The notes below the pieces were generated by a model. The model was not told where the DNA came from and searched no databases. It worked only from the letters and a program-made list of their open reading frames with translations. A stretch of DNA of 64,000 bases from Streptosporangium saharense. GTDB taxonomy: Bacteria > Actinomycetota > Actinomycetes > Streptosporangiales > Streptosporangiaceae. Each line of letters opens with the position of its first letter. The first letter of the stretch is position 1. Position numbers and translations under genes: made by a program. This document shows positions 7,544 through 16,170 of this stretch, piece by piece. The stretch spans positions 1-64,000 of the forward strand of contig NZ_JACHJP010000016.1 of assembly GCF_014203715.1 (NCBI RefSeq), given 5' to 3'.

Positions 7544-7680
7544 CGGGGGATCCCGCCATCCGACTTTCCAGGTGTCTGGCATGGCTCTTGCTCCCGGGAC
7601 CGCTGTCCCGGCCGGGACGGGACAGTGGCGGGACTCCGCTCCCGTGCCTACGGGACGTGGTATGTGGCACTCTGGGCGGT

Positions 7681-9990
7681 GTGTCCGACCTACCCGCCAC
7701 CGGCCGTGACCAGCACGAACGCGATCACGCAGGCCCTTCCATGATCGGTGATCCCGCCGGGCGACCCGTCACGGATACGGTCGAGGCCGCCCGTGCTGAC
7801 GGCGTCGTCGGGTTCGGCTCCGATGGGGCACAGGCAGGCCCTTCCACGATCGGCGATCCCGCCGGGCGATCCGTCACGGATACGGCTGAGACCGCCCGTG
7901 CTGACGGCGTCGCCAGATCAGGTTCCGACGGTCCGGCCAAACAGGCCGAACAGGCCGGTCCGGCCGCTTCGGTCGGTGACCGGTGGCTCGCGGGGGGTGC
8001 CGTGGCGCTGGCCGCCCTGTCCCTCTCCGCCGCCGTGACCGCCACCTGGATCGACGTGGCGACCGGGAGGGTGACACGCCCCGAGCCGATCGACTGGGAG
8101 GTGTGGGCCTCCACGGTCCCCGGCGCCGCCCTGGCGATTGCCGGAGGAGTGCTGGCCGTACGGCTGCCGCGTCACCTGATGACCTGGCTCCTGATCATCG
8201 GCGGGCTCGTGACCTGCGTGAACGGACTGGCCGGGGCGTACGCGGCGCTGTCGACGGCCCACCACGACGGCACGCTCCCGCTGACCATGGCCGCCGTCTA
8301 CGCCGGGGCGCGGCTGGGTCCCTTCCTGAACCTGGTGCCGCTGCTCGTGCTGCTGTTCTTCCCGGACGGCCGCCTGGTCTCGCCCCGCTGGCGGTGGGCG
8401 GCCGTGGCCTCGCTCGTCGCCACGGGCCTGACGGTGTTGATCTTCCTGTTCGTGCCCTGGCGCATCGTGTCGCCGCAGGACTACCTGCCCGGGCTGGACG
8501 TGCCGATCCCGATGATCCCCGACGCCTTCTGGCACGCGGCGTACGCGGTGGCGCCAATCCTGCTGGTGGCCAGCCTTCCCGTGCCGGTGGCGTCCTTCGC
8601 CTGGCGGTTCCGGGGATCGTCGGGCGAACGGCGGGCGCAACTGCGCTGGATGCTGCTGGCCGCCCTGCTGAACGCGACCTTGATGCTGGCCTCCGCCGTA
8701 CTGGACGGGATGCCGCGAGATCTCGGGTTCGTGCTGTCCATCGTGGCGATCGCCGCCGCGGTCCTGATCGCGGTGAGCCGCTACCGCCTCTACGACATCG
8801 ACCCCGTGCTCGGCTGGACTCTGCTGTACGGCGGGCTCGCGCTCGCCGTCATCGCGATCGACGTCCCGCTCTTCGCCGGTCTCGGCGCGGTCATCGGGGA
8901 ACCCGTCGCGGCCGTGCTCGCGGCCGTCGCGGTGGGCGTGATCTACGCGCCGCTCCGCGAACGGGTGCGGCGCTGGGTGAACCGGGTGCTGGCCGGGCGG
9001 GCCGAGCCGTACGAGGTGGTCTCCGCCCTCGCCCGCCGCCTTGAGGAGTCAACGCGCCCTGAGGACCTGCTGCTGGAGGTCGCCAGGGCGGTGGCGGCGA
9101 CGTACCGGTCACCGTACGTGCGGGTCGAGCTGGACCGCGCAGACGGCAGGACCGTCGTGGTGGAGTACGGCACGCCCCGCCCGGACGTCGTCGTGCTGCC
9201 GTTCGCCTACCGGGAGGTGCCGATCGGACGGCTCGCCCTGGTCCCGCGCCCCGGCGCGTGGCCCGCCGAGGCCGCCCAACGGCTCCTCGCCGATGTGGTA
9301 CGGCAGGCCGCCGCCGCCGTACGAGCCACCGCGCTGACCGAGGAACTCCAGCACAGCCGTGAACGCCTGGTCACCGGCGTGGCCGAGGAACGCCGCAGAC
9401 TCCGACGCGACCTGCACGACGGGCTTGGCCCCACCCTGGCCGCCGCCGCGCTGAAGGTGCAGGCGGCGCACAACCTGATGGTCCGCGACGCCGACTCCGC
9501 CCGCGCGGCGCTGGACCAGGTCCGCTCCGACCTCGGCGGCATGCTCGGCGACGTGCGGAGGCTGGTGCACGATCTTCGGCCACCGGCCCTGGACCAGTTC
9601 GGCCTGGCCGGTGCGCTCCGGCACGAGGCGTCCCGGTTCCGCGACGGCAGCCTGGCCGTCCAGGTGGACACAGAAGGGGACCTGAGGGCGCTCCCGGCCG
9701 CGACCGAGGTGGCGGCGTACCGGATCGTCTGCGAGGCTCTGACCAACGTCGCCCGGCACGCGGACGCGGCAAGCTGCCACGTGCGCGTCGCGGTGGTGGG
9801 AGGCGAACTGGAGGTCGAGGTGACCGACGACGGGCGCGGCCTGCGCCCCGGCGCCGTGGTGGGCGTCGGCCTGCTCGGCATGCGGGAGCGCGCGGAGGAA
9901 CTGGGCGGCCGGTGCGCCGTCGCGACCGCTGACAACGGCGGCACCCGGGTCCACGCCGTACTGCCCGCCACGGAGGTGGCTGTTCCATGA
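7681..9990 (+). CDS. Sensor histidine kinase, NarL/LuxR-type partner
   Basis: A kinase of about 769 aa. The N-terminal 85 residues include a 35-codon tandem duplication. Then come several membrane helices (about 100-420), a GAF-like region (about 440-560), the HisKA_3 phosphoacceptor box with RRDLHDGLGPTL, and an HATPase with N box EALTNVARHAD, DDGRG and GVGLLGMRERA. The exact start is uncertain: GTG 7681 fits a leaderless transcript, with a TATGTG-like -10 element just upstream, and ATG 7741 is the alternative. It overlaps the response-regulator gene by four bases. The signal sensed is unknown; closeness to the RiPP operon raises the option that it controls that locus, which is inference. 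Confidence 0.85.
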   Translation: MSDLPATGRDQHERDHAGPSMIGDPAGRPVTDTVEAARADGVVGFGSDGAQAGPSTIGDPAGRSVTDTAETARADGVARSGSDGPAKQAEQAGPAASVGDRWLAGGAVALAALSLSAAVTATWIDVATGRVTRPEPIDWEVWASTVPGAALAIAGGVLAVRLPRHLMTWLLIIGGLVTCVNGLAGAYAALSTAHHDGTLPLTMAAVYAGARLGPFLNLVPLLVLLFFPDGRLVSPRWRWAAVASLVATGLTVLIFLFVPWRIVSPQDYLPGLDVPIPMIPDAFWHAAYAVAPILLVASLPVPVASFAWRFRGSSGERRAQLRWMLLAALLNATLMLASAVLDGMPRDLGFVLSIVAIAAAVLIAVSRYRLYDIDPVLGWTLLYGGLALAVIAIDVPLFAGLGAVIGEPVAAVLAAVAVGVIYAPLRERVRRWVNRVLAGRAEPYEVVSALARRLEESTRPEDLLLEVARAVAATYRSPYVRVELDRADGRTVVVEYGTPRPDVVVLPFAYREVPIGRLALVPRPGAWPAEAAQRLLADVVRQAAAAVRATALTEELQHSRERLVTGVAEERRRLRRDLHDGLGPTLAAAALKVQAAHNLMVRDADSARAALDQVRSDLGGMLGDVRRLVHDLRPPALDQFGLAGALRHEASRFRDGSLAVQVDTEGDLRALPAATEVAAYRIVCEALTNVARHADAASCHVRVAVVGGELEVEVTDDGRGLRPGAVVGVGLLGMRERAEELGGRCAVATADNGGTRVHAVLPATEVAVP
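7731..7940. repeat. In-frame tandem duplication of 105 bp
   Basis: Units 7731-7835 and 7836-7940 both start AGGCCCTTCC and encode GDPAGR and ARADGV blocks in the kinase N-terminus. The unit is exactly 35 codons, so copy-number change would keep the frame. Confidence 0.85.
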
Positions 9991-10637
9991 CGCCCCGCGT
10001 ACTGCTCGCCGACGATCACCCGATCTACCGGGACGGGCTGCGGATGATGTTGCACTCCACCGGTGAGGCCGAGGTGGTGGGCACCGCCGCCGACGGTGAG
10101 GAAGCCGTCGCCGAGGCCGTACGGCTGCGGCCCCAGGTCGTGGTGATGGACCTGCGGATGCCCCGCCTGGACGGGGTGGAGGCCACCGAACGGATCGTCG
10201 CGGCCTGTCCCGACACCCACGTCCTGGTGCTCACGATGCACGAGGACGACGAGAGCGTCTTCGCCGCCATGCTCGCCGGTGCCCGCGGTTACCTGCTCAA
10301 GGGGGCCGACCAGACCGAGATCCTGCGTGCCATCACCGCGGTCGCCAGCGGTGAGGTGATCTTCGGACCCGCGCTCGCGGAACGCGTGACGCGCTACTTC
10401 GCCAGACTCGCCGCGGTCCGGCCGCCCCGCGAGGAGCCCTTCCAGCAGCTCACCGCCCGCGAACGGGAGACCCTCGACCTCATCGCGGCGGGCCTGTCGA
10501 ACCGGCAGATCGCCGAACGCCTGTCACTGTCGCCGAAGACCGTACGCAACAACGTCTCCAACGTCTTCGCCAAACTCCAGGTCGCCGACCGCGCCCAGGC
10601 CATCATCCAGGCCCGCGAAGCCGGCCTCGGCCGGTAA
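9987..10637 (+). CDS. Response regulator, NarL/LuxR family
   Basis: A 216-aa regulator paired with the kinase just upstream (ATGA overlap). The receiver domain (1-120) has acidic DD at 9-10, the phospho-acceptor Asp55 in VVMDLRMP and the Lys of YLLKGAD. The C-terminal LuxR-type helix-turn-helix (about 150-210) contains LTARERETLDLIAAGLSNRQ and SPKTVRNNVSNVFAKL. Phosphorylation should promote DNA binding. Targets cannot be read from the sequence. Confidence 0.92.
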   Translation: MTPRVLLADDHPIYRDGLRMMLHSTGEAEVVGTAADGEEAVAEAVRLRPQVVVMDLRMPRLDGVEATERIVAACPDTHVLVLTMHEDDESVFAAMLAGARGYLLKGADQTEILRAITAVASGEVIFGPALAERVTRYFARLAAVRPPREEPFQQLTARERETLDLIAAGLSNRQIAERLSLSPKTVRNNVSNVFAKLQVADRAQAIIQAREAGLGR

Positions 10638-10992
10638 CCACGCTCGACCCCTGGCCCCCTGATCCGCCCGCTTTCCCGCAGCCGGATCCGCCTGTTTTCT
10701 GGTATCCAGGCCCGTCTTTCTTCTGGCAGCCGGGCTCATCTGGCTTCCAGCACCAAGCCCATCTGCCCTGGCTGCCGGTTTTGTCTGTCATCCTGCTGCC
10801 TGGCCTCCGGGTTTGCCTGTTTTCTGGTGCCCTTGGGCGGGCCACGGCTCCGGTGTCCCGGGCCGGGCCGGACGGCAGTCCCCGGAAGGCCGGGCCGAAT
10901 CGGGACCGTGCGCGTGATCCTCCTCCCTGGGCGCCCGGGACACATCGGCGGGATCGTGCTCCCACCGATCCGCACCAAGGCAAGGAAGCGCC
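10638..10992. repeat. Gene-free spacer with degenerate repeats
   Basis: No gene is supported in this 355-bp spacer. From about 10,660 to 10,835 there are imperfect repeats of roughly 27-35 bp built on CTGTTTTCTGG and GCCTGGCC-like units. They resemble in style the repeats after the exporter gene. The segment 10,925-10,980, ending in AAGGAAGCGCC, is probably the leader of the next gene. Confidence 0.5.
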
Positions 10993-11619
10993 ATGTCCAG
11001 TCGCATTGTGCCCAGCAATGTCAACCCCGCCGACCCCGTCGCGACCCCTCCACCCGCGAACCCGGCACGGACCAGGATCGCCGGAATCCTTCTGGCCATC
11101 GGGGCCACCGCCTGGGCGATCGGCACCGTCGTCGTCGGGGACAAGATCCAGGAGGGCATCCAGACCCTCGACACCATCACCGGCATGCTGTTCGTCGTAG
11201 GTCTGTTCGCGTTCGTCTGGACGGTCATGGCCACGCGCGGCGCCGGTGACGGCTGGACCCGAATCATCCCGGCCGGTCTGCTGGTGCTGCTGTCGGGAGC
11301 CTTCCTGCTCAACGCGCTGTCCTTCGGCTACGCCAGGCACGACGACTTCCCGCTGCCGCTGATGATCCTCGACGCCTGCTGGCCGCTCGGTCAGCTCGGC
11401 ATGCTGGTCCTGGGCATCGCCATCGCGGTCCGAGGCCGGAGCCAGGGCGCGAACCGCTGGCTGCCCCTCCTCGCCGGAGTGTGGTTCCCGGTGACCATGG
11501 TGGCCCAGATCTTCGGCGGCTCCACGGCCTCGGTGTACGTCAGCGCGGCCTGGCTACTCGCCACCCACGCCCACCTAGGCCTCCGCCTCGCCCTCCACCC
11601 CACCCCCTCAACCCGCTGA
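10993..11619 (+). CDS. Six-helix membrane protein, function unknown
   Basis: A 208-aa protein with a 30-residue hydrophilic N-terminus, then about six hydrophobic helices (around residues 33-51, 62-82, 93-112, 125-147, 158-177 and 180-200). Arg between helices suggests cytoplasmic loops. No enzyme motif or family was recognised; a DUF998-like or MFS-fragment-like origin is possible. ATG 10,993 follows AAGGAAG. It stands alone and is followed by a terminator-like hairpin before the CRISPR array. Confidence 0.7.
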   Translation: MSSRIVPSNVNPADPVATPPPANPARTRIAGILLAIGATAWAIGTVVVGDKIQEGIQTLDTITGMLFVVGLFAFVWTVMATRGAGDGWTRIIPAGLLVLLSGAFLLNALSFGYARHDDFPLPLMILDACWPLGQLGMLVLGIAIAVRGRSQGANRWLPLLAGVWFPVTMVAQIFGGSTASVYVSAAWLLATHAHLGLRLALHPTPSTR

Positions 11620-11655
11620 CCCTGGGACGCTTCCCTCCACAACCACCCAGCGAAA

Positions 11656-11692
11656 GCCCTGGTCCGTGGCCCCCTCCCCACAGGACCAGGGC
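11656..11692 (+). terminator. Terminator-like hairpin
   Basis: Perfect 10-bp arms (GCCCTGGTCC at 11,656-11,665 and its complement at 11,683-11,692) with a 17-base loop lie 36 bp after the membrane-protein gene. No T run, as is common in actinomycetes. Confidence 0.55.
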
Positions 11693-11728
11693 AAACACGA
11701 CGCCACTGATGACAGCGCTCAATCTCGC

Positions 11729-12283
11729 ATTGCGAGCCCTTCAGGGTGATGAGTGACCAGGATCGGCACCTGACCGCATTCACCCGGTGCGCGTTGCGAA
11801 CCCTCCAGGGTGATGAGCGACGACAGTCCGTCGGCGTCCGCCTGACCCTGAGTACGTGGTGTTGCGAACCCTCCAGGGTGATGAGCGACCGGATCTCGCC
11901 ATCATGGACATCGGTGGTGAGGCCCCGTTGCGAACCCTCCAGGGTGATGAGCGACAGGTAGGTCCATCATGACCGAAAAGCGGGAGTGGAGGTTGCGAAC
12001 CCTCCAGGGTGATGAGCGACTCCGCCTACGACCGGGTATGGCTCGGATCCACCGAGTTGCGAACCCTCCAGGGTGATGAGCGACCCGAACGTGAAGCCGC
12101 CCTCGATCACCTGGCCCGCCAGTTGCGAACCCTCCAGGGTGATGAGCGACCGAGGGAACCCCCGAAATCCTCACCCTCGCCACCCCGTTGCGAACCCTCC
12201 AGGGTGATGAGCGACCGGAAGCACCTGGCACCGAGAGACCGTCCTCGAACTGCTGTTGCGAACCCTCCAGGGTGATGAGCGAC
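11729..12283 (-). CRISPR. CRISPR array, nine repeats and eight spacers
   Basis: Repeats of 29 nt start at 11,729, 11,793, 11,861, 11,927, 11,992, 12,056, 12,122, 12,187 and 12,255. On the plus strand they start GTTGCGAACCCTCC and end GGTGATGAGCGAC. Spacers are 35-39 nt. The eight right-hand repeats are identical; the one at 11,729 has several changes and so is the old, leader-distal end. With the leader at the right, transcription runs on the minus strand. The repeat is not type I-E; I do not assign a type from it alone. No cas genes are in the window. Confidence 0.95.
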
Positions 12284-12391
12284 CGAGGGTAAAGGCCCAG
12301 GTCGGAGCCGGTGCCGTGAAGGCGGTACGCGCTGTTTTTGCAGCGGTCCGGCGGTAGTGCGGAGGTGCAGGTCAGAGCGTTGATCATCTTT
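12284..12391 (-). promoter_or_regulatory. CRISPR leader, copy 2 (active side of main array)
   Basis: This segment abuts the newest repeat and is closely similar to 1711-1819. It includes the block GCTGTTTTTGCAGCGG and ends TGATCATCTT. Conservation at two sites with otherwise different flanks supports a leader with promoter and integration signals. Confidence 0.75.
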
Positions 12392-12429
12392 AAGTCTGAC
12401 CGGATCCTATAACGCTCTCCTTCTCCTGG

Positions 12430-12930
12430 TCAGTTCCAGGAGTCCAGGGAGATGTCCGGGCCGCCTGCCAGGTAGCGGTGCAGGGCGCTGGCCGTGGTGG
12501 AGACGAAGTCGCGCGGTAGTTCTGTGGTGGGGGTCCAGCGCACCTGGGCGTGTTTGTCCGGCTCGCCGTTGGTCAGGGTGCCCGACCATTCGTGTACGGC
12601 GAAGACGACCGTCAGGAACCCGTTGGGCGCTTCGACGCCCCGTGCGCCGTGGATGATGTGGGCCAGGCGCAGTGATTCGGGCTGGACGCTCAGGCCGGTC
12701 TCTTCCTTGAGTTCCCGGATGGCGGTGTGGGTGATGGGCTCTCCCGGCTCGCTTTTGCCGACGGGCAGGTCCCACATGCCCTGGGCGAACTTGGCGCGGG
12801 GACCACGCTGGAGCAGCACGACCCGGTCGGTTTCGCGGTCGTGCACGATCACCGCCGCGACCAGCAGCGTCATAGCCTCCGTCGCGGGCTCCAGCGGCCG
12901 GGACGGGACGTCGGTACGTGCTTCGGTCAT
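12430..12930 (-). CDS. NUDIX hydrolase
   Basis: A 166-aa pyrophosphohydrolase. The Nudix box is complete: Gly at the start of GKSEPGE, then ITHTAIRELKEETGL, matching G-x5-E-x7-REU-x-EE-x-GU, which binds Mg. The substrate (nucleotide-diphosphate type) cannot be told from the sequence. It is the last gene of a three-gene minus-strand unit with a GNAT gene (21 bp away) and an XRE regulator. The end lies 39 bp from the CRISPR leader. Confidence 0.9.
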   Translation of the reverse strand: MTEARTDVPSRPLEPATEAMTLLVAAVIVHDRETDRVVLLQRGPRAKFAQGMWDLPVGKSEPGEPITHTAIRELKEETGLSVQPESLRLAHIIHGARGVEAPNGFLTVVFAVHEWSGTLTNGEPDKHAQVRWTPTTELPRDFVSTTASALHRYLAGGPDISLDSWN

Positions 12931-12951
12931 GCCGATCCCTTCGTCAAGGTG

Positions 12952-13425
12952 TCAGAGGGAAGCCGCTCCTCCTGGCTGTTGTACGCGGTAGAAGATCTTT
13001 CCGTTGTGTGGTTGGGCACCCAGCGCCGCGTAGAACGCCAGGGCGGCAGGGTTGTCGTGGTCAGCGGTCCACTCCACCCGCGAACACCCCGTCTCTGCGG
13101 CGGCCTGCCCGAGCGCGTCCATCAGTGCACGTCCCACGCCCCGTTTACGGGCATCGGGCCGGACGAACAGTTCTTTCAGATACAGCGATGCCTCGGCTCC
13201 GGCCGCTGGCCACAGAAACGAGTAGGAGGCCATTCCGAGCACCTGGCGATCCTCCGCCCGTGCCAGCAGAACATGGGCGACCGGATGCGCCCCGAAGAGC
13301 AGTGCGGTGATCTGGCCGGTGTATTCGTCATCCGAAGGGACACCGCCGTAATACGCCTCGATTTCACCGATCAGCTCAGCAAGGATCGGCACATCAGCAC
13401 GTACGGCCCGCTCTACGCTAATCAC
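12952..13425 (-). CDS. GNAT family N-acetyltransferase
   Basis: A 157-aa single-domain GNAT protein. Acetyl-CoA-binding motif A is LFVRPDARKRGVGRALM (about residues 87-103), with the R-x-x-G-x-G loop, and motif B covers NPAALAFYAALG near 130. The substrate is unknown; DUF or amino-sugar acetylation, or antibiotic acetylation, are options. It begins 4 bp after the end of the upstream regulator gene, so it is co-transcribed with it. Confidence 0.88.
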   Translation of the reverse strand: MISVERAVRADVPILAELIGEIEAYYGGVPSDDEYTGQITALLFGAHPVAHVLLARAEDRQVLGMASYSFLWPAAGAEASLYLKELFVRPDARKRGVGRALMDALGQAAAETGCSRVEWTADHDNPAALAFYAALGAQPHNGKIFYRVQQPGGAASL

Positions 13426-13429
13426 TTTA

Positions 13430-14599
13430 TCAACCCTTTTTCTCGGCAGCTAACACGAGTTCGTGAAGAAGATTAACCTCAATGGGCACATGCGGTCCCG
13501 TGGTGACGCTGGCGACTACATCTCGCGCCCGAGACATGATCAGGGGGCTTCTGTGGGCTGGCGGCAGAGCAGTGATGGCCTCGGTGGCGAGAGCTGAACC
13601 GGCAGCCACGTCCTCGCGGGCCAAGCAGATCGCCTGGTCGAGTCGGACCAGCGTTCTATCAGTGAGGTCGTTGGTCGGATAGAGCTCCAACGCCCGTTCT
13701 TGGATCTCCCAGGCGCGCCCAGTCTGGCCCAGATGGGTTAGGGCATTACCCTGGTGAAATCTAAGCTGTGCCTCGTTGTAGGCGAACGCCGACTCACCCG
13801 TCGATTCACTGTCCAGATTGCGTAGCGCCACTTCTGCTCGCTCAATCGCGGCCTCCGCGTCCTGAGCATGGCCAAGGCGGGCATGCGCGCGAGCCTCAAG
13901 CGGAGCGGACAGGGCAACTCCCACACATTTAGTTCCGCAGGCAATTTCCTGAGCAGCCCGAGCTGTGTTGATTGCCCCGGCGATATCGCCTCCGTAATAC
14001 AATGCATACGCTTCCTGGGCGTAAACCCATGACAAGATGGATGAGTCATCTACCTGGGTCGCGGCACTGCAGGAAGTGCGAAACCAGCGTCGAGCGGCGC
14101 GGTGATCGCCCATCCTGAGAATGGTCAGGCTGATAAGACCCGCCATCCATGCCGCTGTACGCAGCATTCTCTTTCTGGTGGCAGGTGAGTGATTTTTGCT
14201 GAGAAAGCGACTGAGGTCGGCGAAGTCACCGGTCAGTTCTTCGAGGAGTTCGTTTTCCGGACGGTAGCGCGTGGCTCGACCGTGCTGATTGACGACGTGA
14301 TCCCAGTCGTCCAGGCTCGCGTCACTCATGGGTCCCGAAGCTACCGCGTCGATAAGGCCAAGGCGTAGTGCCTCCACCCGGTTCGGCGACGCCGGGGCCA
14401 GCACCTTAGCCAAGGCGACCAGCTCTCCGTCCGCCCGCAGCGCGGAATCGAGCGCTGTCGCCACAGAAAGGCTGGGCCGACGGCGACCGCTTTCTAGGTC
14501 GCCGATATAGCTCTTTGCGCAAGACGCGCGCCGCGCAAGCTCGCGCAATGAGAGCTCGCCGCGCAGCCTTCTCAGCGCTTGGCCAAATGTCTCCGACAT
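13430..14599 (-). CDS. XRE-type regulator with TPR-like domain
   Basis: A 389-aa regulator. Residues 1-60 are an XRE helix-turn-helix (GQALRRLRGELSLRELARRA then SYIGDLESGRRRPS). The rest is helical with TPR-like pairs (AYALYYGGDIAGAINTARAA, ARLGHAQDAEAAIERAE, GNALTHLGQTGRAWEIQERA), as in actinomycete XRE-TPR proteins that act with small partner proteins. I chose ATG 14,599, where the helix-turn-helix begins; the longer frame upstream has no domain. It is divergent from the small-protein cassette at 14,824. Codon use is less G+C-biased than in its neighbours, which suggests recent transfer. Confidence 0.85.
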   Translation of the reverse strand: MSETFGQALRRLRGELSLRELARRASCAKSYIGDLESGRRRPSLSVATALDSALRADGELVALAKVLAPASPNRVEALRLGLIDAVASGPMSDASLDDWDHVVNQHGRATRYRPENELLEELTGDFADLSRFLSKNHSPATRKRMLRTAAWMAGLISLTILRMGDHRAARRWFRTSCSAATQVDDSSILSWVYAQEAYALYYGGDIAGAINTARAAQEIACGTKCVGVALSAPLEARAHARLGHAQDAEAAIERAEVALRNLDSESTGESAFAYNEAQLRFHQGNALTHLGQTGRAWEIQERALELYPTNDLTDRTLVRLDQAICLAREDVAAGSALATEAITALPPAHRSPLIMSRARDVVASVTTGPHVPIEVNLLHELVLAAEKKG

Positions 14600-14823
14600 T
14601 CCGAACCCCTTGGAACCAAGGATGTCCGCACGGGCCGCGGACACCGGCGGACGGGTTTCACCTAGAAATTCACCACACGTGTCAGAGACGCTACCCGCAG
14701 ATATCCCCGGCGTGGAGGCTTTGGCGACTTCTGGCAGGCACGACAGAAGTCGCCAAAGCGGTGACCCGTCCGGTGATCGCTTCACCCGAAAGAGTTCCTG
14801 ATCGGACAACGGAGGTCCGGATC

Positions 14824-15045
14824 ATGCATGACACCCCCACCACTCCGGCGATCCCGGGCTGGCGGCTGATCGTCAGTGACACCGGACGGTACTGGGCCAT
14901 CCGTAACCGTGCCTTTCCTCGGGTGGCGTTGCGGGCCGGGGTGGAACCGGCGGTGGATGCCGACACCTTCGAGGAGGTTCAGGCCGCTGTCGCCGAGCAG
15001 GAGGAGAAGGCCCGTGACGCGGTGGCCAAGGAGGTGACGGCGTGA
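14824..15045 (+). CDS. Small PGW-type protein, cassette gene A
   Basis: A 73-aa soluble protein. The core IPGWRLIVSDTGRYWAIRN, followed by DADTFEEVQAAVAEQE, has the same pattern (PGW, Val, a W-A pair, then acidic residues before an E-E-V/L helix) as cassette genes B and C, so the three may share one small fold. The C-terminal 25 residues are a charged helix. ATG 14,824 lies 224 bp from the divergent XRE gene. It overlaps gene B by four bases (GTGA). No known family recognised; unlike DUF397 partners of XRE proteins, it lacks their W-R-K-S-S motif. Confidence 0.65.
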   Translation: MHDTPTTPAIPGWRLIVSDTGRYWAIRNRAFPRVALRAGVEPAVDADTFEEVQAAVAEQEEKARDAVAKEVTA

Positions 15046-15347
15046 TCGGGCGGTCTCGGCCTGGTGGGCGGCATCGTGACGGGCAGGCTCACATCCCGGT
15101 GTATCGGCGGGTGTGGGATGGTCCGGCTCGGGCTGAGGCTGAGGTGCTGGGGAGCGTTTCGCCAGGATGGGCGGTGTTGTACAGCCTGAGCCAGCGTCGC
15201 TTCTTCGGCCTGTGCGCCTGGCCCAGCCCGCAGCCGGTGATCGTCATTGACGACACCGCCGAAGGTCTGGAGCAGCGGATGCGGGAGGCCGAGACGCTCC
15301 TGATTCTGCGCATGCCGCTCGCCGAGTCGTTGGGGAGGGCGGCGTGA
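15042..15347 (+). CDS. Small PGW-type protein, cassette gene B
   Basis: A 101-aa protein with GTG start inside the end of gene A. After a charged N-terminus it has VYRRVWDG, then SPGWAVLYSLSQRRFFGLCA and VIVIDDTAEGLEQRM, the same plan as gene C (PGW, a Val-x-x-S block, a small-residue strand, VLLI-like strand, E-x-L). It ends in the overlap with gene C. Function unknown; probably a paralogue made by tandem duplication within the cassette. Confidence 0.65.
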   Translation: MIGRSRPGGRHRDGQAHIPVYRRVWDGPARAEAEVLGSVSPGWAVLYSLSQRRFFGLCAWPSPQPVIVIDDTAEGLEQRMREAETLLILRMPLAESLGRAA

Positions 15348-15661
15348 GGAGTTGTGAGGCCGTACAGCAGGCCCATCCCGGCTGGTTGGTCTTCCACAGC
15401 TCGGTGACCGGACTGTGGAGTGCCTACCGCAGCAGGCCGGAGCCCAGGAGCGTGCTGCTGATCAGGGCTGAGTCGGTTGAGGAGTTGGACCGGAAGCTGG
15501 CCGCGCAGGTGTCTCCGGCGGTGCCGCCGAGCATCCGGGCGGTCGCGGTTGCTCGCGCGCTTCAGGCCCGGACCGCTCATGCCGCCCGGGCCGCCGCCAC
15601 CGTCCGGGCCGGGTGGGTCGGTCAGCGGCCTCCCGGTCTGCGCAGGTTGCTGCGCTCTTGA
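15344..15661 (+). CDS. Small PGW-type protein, cassette copy 2 (gene C2)
   Basis: A 105-aa paralogue of the protein at 120-467: the two share QQAHPGWLVFH, GLWSAYR, ESVEELDRKLA and VPPSIRAVAVARALQA, and end in LRRLLRS. GTG start overlaps gene B by four bases, so A, B and C are coupled. The Ala/Arg-rich segment at about 75-90 is the part that differs in length between the copies. Five bases after its stop the structured element begins. Function unknown. Confidence 0.7.
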   Translation: MRSCEAVQQAHPGWLVFHSSVTGLWSAYRSRPEPRSVLLIRAESVEELDRKLAAQVSPAVPPSIRAVAVARALQARTAHAARAAATVRAGWVGQRPPGLRRLLRS

Positions 15662-15665
15662 AGCC

Positions 15666-15897
15666 GGTACGGCAGGCAGGGGAAATCATCCCGCCCTCTG
15701 CCCGCCGTACCTCATGAACGTGCGGCTCAGTCTGGAGGGGTCTGGGCCGCACATCTTCGCAAGGCGGCTCCCACACACGTCGAAGTACTCGGTGTGTTGG
15801 GGAAGGGGGAGCCGTCTGGCGCACCGGCCCCGTGTCGCGGGGCCGGTCCTCCTCCAGGGTGCCCGGCCTGTGCTCCCCGGCTCGGGGCCGGGCACCC
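15666..15897 (+). ncRNA. Candidate structured RNA with five hairpins, copy 2
   Basis: Second copy of the element at 471-712. Arms: 15,666-15,677/15,700-15,711; 15,720-15,728/15,744-15,752; 15,763-15,772/15,807-15,816; 15,823-15,832/15,838-15,847 (10 bp, perfect, loop TGTCG); 15,857-15,868/15,886-15,897 (12 bp, perfect). Differences from copy 1 fall mainly in loops or swap between G-C and G-U pairs. It fills the gap between gene C2 and gene D2, so it may control expression of the last two genes. Confidence 0.55.
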
Positions 15898-15936
15898 GCC
15901 CCTTCCATTCCTGAAACTCCCGCACCAGGGACGACC

Positions 15937-16170
15937 ATGACCGAGTACGAGCAACGCGTGATCGACGTGCTCATCAGCACGCACCCCGGCTGGCGCTACG
16001 AACAGCGTGACCTGCCCGGCCTACCCCGGTGGTGGGCCATCCGCTACTACCCGCTGCGGCCCGACCAGCGCAAAGCCGGGGCCAGGGACATGCTGGGCCG
16101 TACCAGCCTGCAGCGGTTGGTCAGGGCGCTGGCCCGGCACGACGAGATCCTCCATCGACTGCGTTACTGA
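15937..16170 (+). CDS. Small HPGW protein, cassette copy 2 (gene D2)
   Basis: A 77-aa paralogue of the protein at 811-1050, about 85-90% alike by eye. The shared core is QRVIDVL, STHPGW, RDLPGLPRWWAIRYYPLRP and QRKAGARD. No signal peptide or membrane segment. It lies 11 bp before the BldC-like gene, the same spacing as in copy 1. Unknown function. Confidence 0.7.
   Translation: MTEYEQRVIDVLISTHPGWRYEQRDLPGLPRWWAIRYYPLRPDQRKAGARDMLGRTSLQRLVRALARHDEILHRLRY

Noticed and set aside
11746..12387. Open frames with repeated RTLQGDER or VAHHPGGFAT segments
   Set aside because: They are translations of the main CRISPR repeat on each strand.
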